Below are positions 9,246-17,332 of a DNA stretch of 64,000 bases, piece after piece. The notes beneath the pieces are model-generated. The model had not been told where the DNA came from. It saw only the letters and a program-made list of their open reading frames with translations, and made no database searches. The position numbers and the translations under genes were made by a program. The DNA is from Spartobacteria bacterium (GTDB lineage Bacteria; Verrucomicrobiota; Verrucomicrobiia; Chthoniobacterales; UBA10450), in NCBI GenBank assembly GCA_003167555.1, contig PMSN01000003.1, forward strand, positions 265,046-329,045, given 5' to 3'. How positions within the stretch are numbered: the first letter of the stretch is position 1; every line of letters begins with the position of its first letter.

Positions 9246-10424
9246 GTGACAAATGATTCGCATGGCGCCGCCCCTGCGCGTCAGAGCTGGAAGACCCGGG
9301 AGGAAATGGAAGCGGACGAGCGCCGCTTTCTCGCTCCCTTCGCGCAGAAATCAGGCGACTCGCGCGGGCGAAAATATGTCGAGGCGAGTCACGATTACCG
9401 CACGGAGTTTCAGCGCGATCGCGCTCGGATCATCCATTCGCGAGCGTTTCGCCGGCTGGAATATAAGACGCAGGTTTTCCTGAACGGGACCGGCGATCAT
9501 CTTCGCACGCGGCTGACGCATTCGATCGAGGTGGCCTCGATCAGCCGCACGATCGCGCGTGCGTTGTCGTTAAATGAAGACTTGGCCGAGGCGATCGCGC
9601 TCGCGCACGATCTCGGGCATTCGCCTTTCGGACACTCGGGTGAGGAAATGCTGGCGGAATGCATGCGCGAGCATGGCGGTTTCGACCACAACCAACAGAG
9701 CGCGCGGGTGGTCGAGCTGCTCGAGGCGGCGTATCCGAATTTTCCCGGGTTGAATTTGACCTTCGAAGTGCGCGAAGGCCTGCGCAAGCATCAGGCGTTT
9801 TACGATCCGCCGGTGGCGGGCGCGGAAAAGTATCGTTGTCCGTCGCTGGAAGCGCAGGTCGCGAACCTGGCCGATGAGATTACCTACTACAGCCACGATT
9901 TGGATGATGCGGTCGATTTCGAAATCCTCAGTCCCGCGCAACTGGAAGAGAACGCAGTCTGGCGCGGCAGCCTGGAGTCGGTGGCGGCGCGTCATCCCGA
10001 GGTGCGCGAACCGGATCTGCACAAACTGATCATTCGCGACATCATCGATGTGCAGGTGCGCGATGTGGTCACGACCAGCGCCGATACGATTGCGAATGCC
10101 GGTGTGCAAAGCGCGGATGATGTCCGGCGGCAACCGGTCCCGCTGATTTGCTACAGCGAAAAATTGCTCGAGGCGAACCGCGCGCTGCGGCGCTTTCTCT
10201 ATAAAAACGTTTATTACCATCCGCGCGTGGCGGAAGTGAACCGGCTGGCGTGCGAGATGTTGCGAAGCGTTTTCGAAGCCTACGTTGTGACGCCCGGGTT
10301 GCTCGGCGACCAGGCGACCAAGCGAATCGAGAGCGAAGGTCTGCACCGGACGATTTGCGATTACATCGCCGGGATGACGGATCGCTATTTATTAGAGGAA
10401 CACGCGCGACTCAAGCGAGTATAG
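9246..10424 (+). CDS. dgt: dGTPase-like HD-domain triphosphohydrolase
   Basis: Deoxyguanosinetriphosphate triphosphohydrolase-like protein, which hydrolyses dNTPs to deoxynucleoside and triphosphate. The HD-domain metal ligands are visible in order: TRLTHSIEVA (His), IALAHDLGHSPFGHSGE (His-Asp and further His) and, later, DEITYYSHDLDDAVD (Asp). I choose the GTG at 9246, giving 392 residues, close to the usual family length. The longer in-frame start at 9123 would overlap the divergent membrane gene and adds a Cys/Arg-rich segment unlike the family. The family N-terminus (KTREEMEADERRFLAPFA) begins shortly after this GTG. The gene is divergent from the TMTC-like gene with a 107-base gap that must hold both promoters. 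Confidence 0.9.
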   Translation: MTNDSHGAAPARQSWKTREEMEADERRFLAPFAQKSGDSRGRKYVEASHDYRTEFQRDRARIIHSRAFRRLEYKTQVFLNGTGDHLRTRLTHSIEVASISRTIARALSLNEDLAEAIALAHDLGHSPFGHSGEEMLAECMREHGGFDHNQQSARVVELLEAAYPNFPGLNLTFEVREGLRKHQAFYDPPVAGAEKYRCPSLEAQVANLADEITYYSHDLDDAVDFEILSPAQLEENAVWRGSLESVAARHPEVREPDLHKLIIRDIIDVQVRDVVTTSADTIANAGVQSADDVRRQPVPLICYSEKLLEANRALRRFLYKNVYYHPRVAEVNRLACEMLRSVFEAYVVTPGLLGDQATKRIESEGLHRTICDYIAGMTDRYLLEEHARLKRV

Positions 10425-10455
10425 CGCGGGGCTCCTTTGTGTCTGCGGCAACGGA

Positions 10456-11085
10456 TTACGCTGCAGCGCTGCCGGTTTCTTCGCGCAGATATTGAATTAC
10501 GAGGCGCAGTCGCTGATTCACGGCCAATTCTTCGAGCACCTGCTGGCGGCGGAGCGGATCGTTGATAAAGGTCGCGGCCATGAGATCGGCGAGCATTTCG
10601 GTGTCTCCGAGATGCGAAAGATATTCGTCGATTTTGGCCGGCAACTGGCGCCCGGTTTCCTTGAGATTAGAATAAAGTTCGAGGACCTTCGCGCCGAGAG
10701 CGTCTGTTTCCACGGTGGCTGCAAGTTCGGATTCAAGCGGTTCGATTCGCGCGATCGGGAACGGCGCGCTCTGGAGGAAGGCGGTGAAGCGCACCCGGCG
10801 CAAGCCTTGCAGGATTAGATTTGAGGTGCCGTCGCCACGCCCCACACACGCGCGGATCAATCCCACGCCGGCGATGTGGAAGAAGTCATCGCTCGATTTC
10901 CATTGCGCTCGCTGCGGCTTGACCAGCGCGACACAAAACATCCGGTGCTCCCCCAAGGCGTGCGCGAGCATTTCCTGGTAGCGCGGCTCGAAAATGTAGA
11001 GAGGCAGGAGAGCGTGCGGGAAAAGAACCGCGCCGGAAAGCGGCATGACCGGGACCGCATGCGGTAATGCCAGAGGCTGCTCCAT
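10456..11085 (-). CDS. LON-substrate-binding-domain protein (stand-alone)
   Basis: A 209-residue protein made only of the N-terminal domain of Lon protease. It opens with LPHAVPVMPLSGAVLFPHALLPLYIFEPRYQEML, the typical PUA-like beta-barrel start of this family, and has no AAA+ or protease part. Such stand-alone proteins are common in bacteria, with no firmly known function; they may bind unfolded proteins or peptides. I use ATG 11085; the extra upstream residues in the longer frame look non-homologous. The gene is convergent with dgt and sits downstream of aroD on the same strand with a 49-base gap. Confidence 0.85.
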   Translation of the reverse strand: MEQPLALPHAVPVMPLSGAVLFPHALLPLYIFEPRYQEMLAHALGEHRMFCVALVKPQRAQWKSSDDFFHIAGVGLIRACVGRGDGTSNLILQGLRRVRFTAFLQSAPFPIARIEPLESELAATVETDALGAKVLELYSNLKETGRQLPAKIDEYLSHLGDTEMLADLMAATFINDPLRRQQVLEELAVNQRLRLVIQYLREETGSAAA

Positions 11086-11134
11086 TCGAGAAGATATACG
11101 ACAGACGGACGCCGCAAGTCGTAGAAAAAAACGT

Positions 11135-11812
11135 TCAGCGCTCGATGTCCAACGTCCAACTTCGCAGCTCACGGAGTGAAGGCTGGTCGGGCAGCGGTGC
11201 GTCGCCGAGGTGCGCGTAGTTCAGGACGGAACCGCTGCAGGCAAGCGCGCGGCGCGATTTTTTGCCGAGCCGGCCCAGGCCCATGGCGGCAATCGGAAGG
11301 TTCGGAGATGTCGCCGCGAAGAATTCGAGCAGCCGGGCGGATTGCGCGGAAGTATCGGTCCGTGTCGCGATTTTCAGGATGTCCGCGCCTAACGACTGCG
11401 CGTCGCCCGCGATCCGATCGAGCCGCGCGCGGCCGGGCGTTTTACTGAAATCGTGAAAGGAAATAATGCGGCGAACGTGGCGCGCTCCGGCTTCTTCCCA
11501 GACGGCCGCGAGCGCGCGGGCCGAGCGCAATTCGATGTCCACGTACGCGGCGTGCGGCAGAAATTGCAAAAGCAAAGCGCGGCGCGCCCGGAGCGAGAGT
11601 TGATTTTCTCCGCCTTCCCGCGGATGTCGCGCCGTCATGATGAGGGGACGCCGCAGTTTTTCGATCGCGGTTTTTACTTCGCCCAATCGATGGGCGAAAG
11701 CGTCCAGCCGCACCTCGAATAAATCCGGCGGATTTGACAAGCGAACGGCGCGGCGCAAATCGGCACTAGAGAAAATCACGCCGACAATCTGCGCCGCCGG
11801 GGGCCTCTTCAT
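11135..11812 (-). CDS. aroD: 3-dehydroquinate dehydratase, type I
   Basis: Converts 3-dehydroquinate to 3-dehydroshikimate in the shikimate pathway through a Schiff base. The 225-residue protein shows the type I signatures: FEVRLDAF near residue 32, IMTARHPREGG near 58, catalytic His120 in ISFHDF and the Schiff-base Lys147 in DILKIATRT. Later come AAMGLGRLGKKSRRA and the C-terminal SVLNYAHLG. Its ATG overlaps the stop of the upstream ribE gene by 4 bases (ATGA), so the two genes form a translationally coupled pair. One copy of the over-represented TCGTTAGGC motif lies inside, using a TTA leucine codon. Confidence 0.95.
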   Translation of the reverse strand: MKRPPAAQIVGVIFSSADLRRAVRLSNPPDLFEVRLDAFAHRLGEVKTAIEKLRRPLIMTARHPREGGENQLSLRARRALLLQFLPHAAYVDIELRSARALAAVWEEAGARHVRRIISFHDFSKTPGRARLDRIAGDAQSLGADILKIATRTDTSAQSARLLEFFAATSPNLPIAAMGLGRLGKKSRRALACSGSVLNYAHLGDAPLPDQPSLRELRSWTLDIER

Positions 11813-12414
11813 TCAGAGCGAACGATGCGGCGATCGAGCATTCGCTCGAGATATTTCGCGAGCAAATCGAACTCGAGGTTGACCAGGTCGCCCGCGCGCG
11901 CCGTCCCAAGATTCGTTTCCGTCTTTGTGTGCGGAATGATCCAAACCGTGAAACTTTGCGGCGACACTTCCGCCACCGTCAGGCTGATGCCGTTCAGCGC
12001 GATGGAACCTTTGCAGGCGACATAATGCGCAAACTCCGCGGGCAATTCGACCTCGAGTCGCCAATCCGCCCCGCTCTCCTCCAGCGCGAGAATCCGCGCG
12101 GCACAATCGACGTGGCCTTGCACGAAGTGACCGTCGAGCCTTCCGTCCGCCGCAAGTGCGCGCTCGAGATTGACGCGGTCATCACGCCGTAAAGTTTTTA
12201 GATTTGTCCGCGCGATCGTTTCTTCCAGGAGATCGAAGGCAAGCTGATCGCCCTGGCGCGCAGCGACGGTGAGGCAGCAGCCGTTGACGGCGACGCTGTC
12301 TCCAATTTGGATTTTCTCTGCGAGACGCGGTGCGGCGATCTGCAGGCGCGGTCCGCGCTGATTCGCCGCGAGGGAGAGGACGCTGCCGAGTTCTTCGATC
12401 AGACCGGTAAACAT
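11809..12414 (-). CDS. ribE: Riboflavin synthase alpha chain
   Basis: Dismutates two 6,7-dimethyl-8-ribityllumazines to riboflavin plus a pyrimidine, the last step of riboflavin synthesis. The 201-residue protein has the expected two tandem beta-barrel halves: it begins MFTGLIEELG, with GDSVAVNGCCLTV in the first half and KGSIALNGISLTVAEV in the second. The start is fixed by a good Shine-Dalgarno AGAGGAG (complement of 12423-12429), 8 bases before ATG 12414. It is coupled to aroD by an ATGA overlap. No FMN riboswitch was recognised upstream. Confidence 0.95.
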   Translation of the reverse strand: MFTGLIEELGSVLSLAANQRGPRLQIAAPRLAEKIQIGDSVAVNGCCLTVAARQGDQLAFDLLEETIARTNLKTLRRDDRVNLERALAADGRLDGHFVQGHVDCAARILALEESGADWRLEVELPAEFAHYVACKGSIALNGISLTVAEVSPQSFTVWIIPHTKTETNLGTARAGDLVNLEFDLLAKYLERMLDRRIVRSE

Positions 12415-12444
12415 GGGCAATTCTCCTCTCGGCAATAATTGTGA

Positions 12445-12939
12445 TTAGCCGCCGACTGATCTTTTTCCGATGAAAAAAACAGCCAGGCCCACGGCTGAAA
12501 GTATTGCAGTGAGCGCAGCGGACAGCAGACAGAAGTCGCAAAACGCATGGAGAATGAAGGCTTGCAAGTATAAAAGCCAGCACGTCACGCCCAGCATCGT
12601 TGCCACCAGGCAGAGGAACAACGGTCTCGTCCACCGTCGACCAAAAGCCGCGAGCGTAGCAAGACTAAAGACCGCGAAATATCCGGCCAGACCGAAAGAC
12701 GCGAGTGGAATTTTGCCAATGGAAGCGTAGGCGCTTCCCAGAACCGTCTCGCACTCAGACGACGCGAAACAACCAACATCCTGTCCTGTCAGGTGGTGCA
12801 CCGTCAGGTAAATCGAGTCAGCCAGCCCAAGCAGCGCCACGAGAGCGGCGAGAATGAAGAGAAAGCGCTCCAGTCGCCGGCGTCCTTCCGTCGGCGGTCT
12901 GCCGCTGGGTTCGGCGAATGACGGAGCGATCTCCTTCAC
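12445..12939 (-). CDS. VKOR-family disulfide-forming membrane protein
   Basis: Vitamin K epoxide reductase homologue, a quinone-linked inner-membrane oxidase that regenerates DsbA-like thiol oxidases. Four membrane helices are visible. The active-site CxxC is HAFCDFC (Cys134/Cys137) and the loop cysteine pair is Cys57/Cys63 (CFASSEC). The conserved GKIPLASFGLAGY stretch also fits the family. I use GTG 12939, just past the stop of the upstream DsbA-like gene, giving 164 residues; ATG 12969 is an alternative that would overlap by 26 bases. Coupling to the DsbA-like gene makes the pair a self-contained disulfide-bond system, analogous to DsbB/DsbA. Confidence 0.85.
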   Translation of the reverse strand: MKEIAPSFAEPSGRPPTEGRRRLERFLFILAALVALLGLADSIYLTVHHLTGQDVGCFASSECETVLGSAYASIGKIPLASFGLAGYFAVFSLATLAAFGRRWTRPLFLCLVATMLGVTCWLLYLQAFILHAFCDFCLLSAALTAILSAVGLAVFFIGKRSVGG

Positions 12940-12943
12940 CAAC

Positions 12944-13618
12944 TTATTTTGGTTTTCCCAACGCCGCATCGATGGCGGCATGCAAGCCTTCGACTGTGAG
13001 GGAACCGGCAAAACGGTCGCCATTAATATAGACAGTTGGCGTTCGATCCAGTTCCAGCGACGCAACGCGGTCATGATCGGCGGCAAGGCGCAGCGTCACT
13101 TCTTCGCCGTCCATATCTTTCTGGAATCGTTCCATGTCCAATCCGACCTGCGCGGCCACAGAGACGAGAGCAGCGCGCGTATCGGCTGCTTGCAGCCAAA
13201 CGAGACGACCTGAGTAGAGCGAATCGTGCATTTCCCAAAAATGCCTTTGTAAACCCGCTGCTTCCGCTGCGCGCGCGGCCGCGAGCGCGTGAGTATGTTT
13301 CTGGAGAGGATATTCCCGAAACGTAACCGACAAACGTTCGCCGTAGTCGGCAGTCACTTGTTTTAACACTGGAAAAAGCAGCGAGCACGGCAAGCACTCG
13401 AAGTCGCCGAACTCCTCGAGCGCGACTGGTGCTTTCGCTGCACCTCGAACGTGCGGCGGGTCCGCGCCCAGTTTGCCGAACGCAAGCTTACCAATGGGCG
13501 TGGGGACTTGATCTTGATTTCGATAAAGCTCAACGGCAGCCCCGGTCGCAATCAGAAAGACCGCGAAGATGATCACATATGGAAGCCAACGTTGCATGCG
13601 GCAGTCTCGCTGGCGCAT
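12944..13618 (-). CDS. DsbA-like membrane-anchored thiol:disulfide oxidoreductase
   Basis: Thioredoxin-fold protein with one N-terminal membrane helix (WLPYVIIFAVFLIATGAAVELY, about residues 11-32), so the catalytic domain faces the periplasm. The active site is FGDFECLPCSLLFP (Cys75/Cys78, CLPC), and the cis-proline loop is RTPTVYING. It resembles the DsbA/BdbD (Thioredoxin_4) group. Its stop codon lies 4 bases before the GTG of the VKOR gene, which is its likely electron acceptor. The start is uncertain: ATG 13618 (224 residues) or ATG 13597 both precede the membrane helix, and neither has a strong Shine-Dalgarno. Confidence 0.85.
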   Translation of the reverse strand: MRQRDCRMQRWLPYVIIFAVFLIATGAAVELYRNQDQVPTPIGKLAFGKLGADPPHVRGAAKAPVALEEFGDFECLPCSLLFPVLKQVTADYGERLSVTFREYPLQKHTHALAAARAAEAAGLQRHFWEMHDSLYSGRLVWLQAADTRAALVSVAAQVGLDMERFQKDMDGEEVTLRLAADHDRVASLELDRTPTVYINGDRFAGSLTVEGLHAAIDAALGKPK

Positions 13619-14055
13619 ATTGCGATTTCCAGTTTTTTTCGGCGCCAATGAAGTCAACGATTCGAGCGTCAAAGATCGCGGAATCTGGCTATGATCAAGT
13701 CACGAAGGAAGGTTCGAATGCACTAATGCGCGCGGTCGTTAGGCCGGAGTTCTACAGGAGTGAGAATACCAGGTCGTCATCGCGCAATCATCATCGCAAA
13801 ACGGGTGCAGTGTCTTTTTCTGCGCGCCCGCGAACATTTCTCTCAGAGCCTCGCTTTTCCCAATTCGTGATTGGCTTGGCGCGTGAAAATTTCCCAAAAT
13901 AATGCCGAAAACAGGCTTGACTCGCTGGCCGTGACGACATCACTCTGTCCACGTCCGTTCAAAATATTTTAAGAAAAATGAAAAAAAGGCTTGTCAGGCC
14001 TCTAAAACCTCGTTAATCCTCACCGCCAAACCTAACCAAACCAATGGAGAAACTA
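13619..14055. other. 437-base intergenic region upstream of the TonB-dependent receptor
   Basis: No convincing gene. The left part is the divergent promoter side of the DsbA-like gene and contains one TCGTTAGGC motif (13736-13744). The right part becomes AT-rich near 13960-14000, and a TTGACT hexamer at 13917 could be a -35 element, but no good -10 follows at normal spacing. I looked for B12-box-like and other riboswitch signatures, common upstream of such receptors, and saw none. Confidence 0.5.
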
Positions 14056-17000
14056 ATGATAAGATACGTACTGAAAACGTTAGGATCCTTCCGCTCGGCT
14101 CTCGCAGTCGGCGTCGGACTTCCTTTCCTCATCGCCGCGAGCGCCTACGCGCAGGCGCCGACGCCAGCGGCAGAAGCCACCACCGAGCGAGTCATCGTGA
14201 CTGGTTCGTACATTCCGACGGCGGAAACGGAATCGGCTTTGCCGGTCACCGTTTACACCGCGGAAGTCCTGCAGAAGCAGGGCGCGAATACCCCGGTCGA
14301 AGGTCTGCGTCAGTTGCCTTCCTTCGTCGGAAACGCATCCACGGAAAATGATTCGAACGGCGGTAACGGCCAGGCGTTCATCAATCTGCGCGGCATCGGC
14401 CAGGTAAATACCCTCACCCTTATCAATGGCCGCCGCGCGTTTGAATTCGCGGACGTCAACGCGATTCCGATCAGTGCGCTTTCCCGCACGGAAATTCTGA
14501 AAGATGGCGCTGGCGCCATTTACGGTTCGGACGCCGTCGCGGGTGTGGTCAACTTCATCCTGCTCGACGGGCCGGGTGAAAAACCATACGAAGGCGGGGA
14601 GCTCTTCGCTCTCTATGGCAATACCACAGAAGAGGATGCTCATGTCCGCCAGGTTTACCTGCGCGGTGGCGTGACTGGCTTGGATGGCAAGGTTTCCATC
14701 GCAGCTTCGGGTGAATATTATTCCCGCGCCAATCTGTTCTCGCGTGATCGCGCTATCGCCACGACGGGCGACCTGAGTATCAACCCGACCGGCCTCGGTT
14801 TAGACGGCATCAATAACAACAGCCCGACCTATGGAGGCCGCGTGTCTGTTGCGGCCAGCGGCTCGGCCGTTGGACTGCCGACCGGTGAGCTCACCCTGAC
14901 CAATCGATCGATGGGTGGCACGATTCTTCCAGGGGACTACCGCGTGTTTGACGGCCCCGCGACAGGTGGCGCCGGAACCGACCCAAGCCGTTTCAATTTC
15001 CGGGATTTCACCCCGGCTATTCCGGCCGTGGAGAAGGCGATGTATTTCGTGACCGGCAGATACAAAATCTTCGGTGATGGGATGCAGATCTACGGAGATG
15101 TCATGTATTCCAAGACCAAGCAGGACAACGGTCTCGCTGCTTCGCCCTTCGCTGTGTCGGGCACGGTCGTTGATCCCGTTCTCGGAAGGATCGCAGCCTC
15201 ACCCTACAGTCCGTTTGGCCGTTTTCTCACTAACATCAGATATCGCACCGTCGAGGAACTCGGTCTGCGCCGGTCCTTCTTCGACAACGATTACTTTCGT
15301 TACGTGGCCGGGATCAACGGCGACTTCAACATCAAGGATAACGGTTTCATCAGCCGCTTTGGATATGACTCAGGCTTCGTTTACGAGCGCTTCGACGAGT
15401 TGCGCATAGACTCCGGCGACGCTCAGTTTACTCCGCTCTTTGCTGAGATCCAGGCGGGCAACTTCAATCCGTTTATCGGTGTGGGCGGTCCTGTAGCAGG
15501 CACGGCCAACATCTATACGACGGATCCGGTGACGGGTGCTTCGGTGCCTGCCGGAACCCAGACTTATGATAACCGCGCTGCGGCGTTGCGCGCTGCGTAC
15601 ACCGGCCACTCGGAGTTCTACGAGCGTGATTTCCTCTACGACGCCAAGATCAACGCCCACCTCTTCCCGAATCTCTGGAATGGTGGCGTGGATTTCGCCG
15701 CCGGTTACGAGCATCGCCAGATTGCGCAGCACTCGGTCCCCGATCCGGTGCAGGCAGCCGGCGATCAGCTAGGATTCAACCAGGCGCCTAATACCAAGAC
15801 CCTACAGGAAGTCGATTCCGTTTTCTTTGAACTCGCGGTTCCGCTCGTCACCTCGACGATGAATGTTCCGTTCGTCCGGTCGCTCGACTTCAGCGTTGCC
15901 TGGCGTTACGAGAAATTCAACGATAGGGACGAATACCTGAAGACCAGAGCGAGCTTCACCAATATCAATACCGACGAGAATTTCGGAGGCACGCCGCGTG
16001 TTACACTCCGGTATCAGCCGATCCCCGACCTGACGTTGCGCGCCGGATGGGGGCAATCATTCCGGACGCCGAGTCCCACCGAGTTGTTCAATCCAGTCGC
16101 GGAAAACTTCCCGGTCGTGTTCGATCCATTGAAAGGTGTGACGCTCCAACCGCCTAATGGTGTCTGGCAGGGTGGCAATCCCACGCTGTTGCCGGAAAAG
16201 ACCGATACGTATACAGCCGGCTTGGTGTGGACGCCGAAGTTCGTTCCAGGTTTCACTATGACCATGGACTGGTATCAGATCTATACCAAGGATCTGATTC
16301 TGAGCGGGGCGAGCTTCGCCCAGTTGGCGCTGACCATTAATGGAAATAGCGGAGGCACCGCCTTCGTCGACCCAGATGGTTGCGGTGGCGGAAGCGGATC
16401 TGCCATAGAACCCGGCGGCCCGGCGGTTGGCATTACCCGCGATCCTAGTACGGGTAACCTGCTCTGCATCGATTCGGTTAACTCCAACGCCGGCAAGCGC
16501 CTCGTCCAAGGCCTGGACGTCACGGCCGTCTACGAGCTTCCGACCGAACGTTGGGGTAAGTTCACCTTCTCAGGTGGCTTGAACCACTTCTTCACTTGGA
16601 AGGCGGAACCGATCCCAGGAGCTGGCTCGACCAACTTCCTCGGGAATTATAACAACGGCACAATCCCGCTCGCTCCTGGTGGAATTCCCTTTAACAAGGC
16701 ATTTCTCCGCGGGGAATGGGAATGGAAACATTTCGACTTTGTTGCCACCGGTAATTACGTCGGCGACTACGAGGACGATCCGAGCTTCATTAAGCAGGAG
16801 AACGGGGTATTTCAGAGCCTGGTTCCTGGAGACCCTGGCACCAGCTCTAACCCGAACTACGTCTTCCATCGGCGTGTGACGAGTTACATCACTCTTGACA
16901 TGCAGTTGAGCTACGAGTGGGTGAAGCCGGCGGTTGAGGCCCCACCGACCTACGCCAAGGACTCGAAGGACAACAAGAACGCTCCAGTCACCGAAGCGGT

Positions 17001-17175
17001 CACGCCCTCGATCTGGCTGCGGATGCTCTGGGGCACCAAGCTGACCGTTGGCGTCAACGACGCATTCGACCGCCAGCCGCCATCGGTTCTAGGCGCGTTC
17101 AACGACAACTACGATACCTCGAACTACTCGATCCGTAACCGTTTCTGGTACGTGAGCATGAGCAAGAAGTTCTAA
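14056..17175 (+). CDS. TonB-dependent outer-membrane receptor
   Basis: A 1039-residue outer-membrane transporter energised by TonB-ExbB-ExbD. It has a signal peptide (helix LAVGVGLPFLIAASAYAQA, cleavage likely after AQA), then a TonB-box-like segment (ERVIVTGSYIP). The plug domain follows (about residues 45-165), with LRGIGQVNTLTLINGRRAFE and ILKDGAGAIYGSDAVAGVVNFIL. A large beta-barrel ends in an aromatic strand with terminal Phe (FWYVSMSKKF). The start is ATG 14056 because GGAG (14046-14049) sits 6 bases before it; the ATG at 14044 overlaps that Shine-Dalgarno. There is no carboxypeptidase-like N-terminal domain. The substrate is unknown, and no siderophore, B12 or sugar genes flank it. A strong terminator follows directly. 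Confidence 0.95.
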   Translation: MIRYVLKTLGSFRSALAVGVGLPFLIAASAYAQAPTPAAEATTERVIVTGSYIPTAETESALPVTVYTAEVLQKQGANTPVEGLRQLPSFVGNASTENDSNGGNGQAFINLRGIGQVNTLTLINGRRAFEFADVNAIPISALSRTEILKDGAGAIYGSDAVAGVVNFILLDGPGEKPYEGGELFALYGNTTEEDAHVRQVYLRGGVTGLDGKVSIAASGEYYSRANLFSRDRAIATTGDLSINPTGLGLDGINNNSPTYGGRVSVAASGSAVGLPTGELTLTNRSMGGTILPGDYRVFDGPATGGAGTDPSRFNFRDFTPAIPAVEKAMYFVTGRYKIFGDGMQIYGDVMYSKTKQDNGLAASPFAVSGTVVDPVLGRIAASPYSPFGRFLTNIRYRTVEELGLRRSFFDNDYFRYVAGINGDFNIKDNGFISRFGYDSGFVYERFDELRIDSGDAQFTPLFAEIQAGNFNPFIGVGGPVAGTANIYTTDPVTGASVPAGTQTYDNRAAALRAAYTGHSEFYERDFLYDAKINAHLFPNLWNGGVDFAAGYEHRQIAQHSVPDPVQAAGDQLGFNQAPNTKTLQEVDSVFFELAVPLVTSTMNVPFVRSLDFSVAWRYEKFNDRDEYLKTRASFTNINTDENFGGTPRVTLRYQPIPDLTLRAGWGQSFRTPSPTELFNPVAENFPVVFDPLKGVTLQPPNGVWQGGNPTLLPEKTDTYTAGLVWTPKFVPGFTMTMDWYQIYTKDLILSGASFAQLALTINGNSGGTAFVDPDGCGGGSGSAIEPGGPAVGITRDPSTGNLLCIDSVNSNAGKRLVQGLDVTAVYELPTERWGKFTFSGGLNHFFTWKAEPIPGAGSTNFLGNYNNGTIPLAPGGIPFNKAFLRGEWEWKHFDFVATGNYVGDYEDDPSFIKQENGVFQSLVPGDPGTSSNPNYVFHRRVTSYITLDMQLSYEWVKPAVEAPPTYAKDSKDNKNAPVTEAVTPSIWLRMLWGTKLTVGVNDAFDRQPPSVLGAFNDNYDTSNYSIRNRFWYVSMSKKF

Positions 17176-17197
17176 GGGACGCTCGAGAAAATATTGC

Positions 17198-17240
17198 ATG
17201 GGGCGGATGGCGGAAATGCCATCCGCCCCATTGTTTTTTG
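17198..17240 (+). terminator. Strong rho-independent terminator after the TonB-dependent receptor
   Basis: A perfect 14-base-pair stem (17198-17211 with 17218-17231, core GGGGCGGATGGC) with a 6-base loop, followed by TTGTTTTTTG. It lies 23 bases after the receptor stop codon and isolates that gene from the next one. Confidence 0.93.
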
Positions 17241-17332
17241 TCCCAGAAAGAGCAAACTGCCAGGATTCACCCGGTGGTTCTGCGGCTTGGATCGAACTTG
17301 TCTTTGCGAGCAGTTTGAATTATCAAACGAGA

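Noticed and set aside
12415-12444. Possible FMN riboswitch in front of ribE
   Set aside because: Only ~30 bases before the upstream gene; a plain Shine-Dalgarno explains the region.
13579-13902. 107-codon plus-strand frame in front of the TonB receptor
   Set aside because: No Shine-Dalgarno, overlaps the DsbA-like gene's start region, Ser/Arg-rich product with no pattern.
13619-14055. Possible cobalamin riboswitch in front of the TonB receptor
   Set aside because: No B12-box-like sequence or typical hairpins seen by eye.
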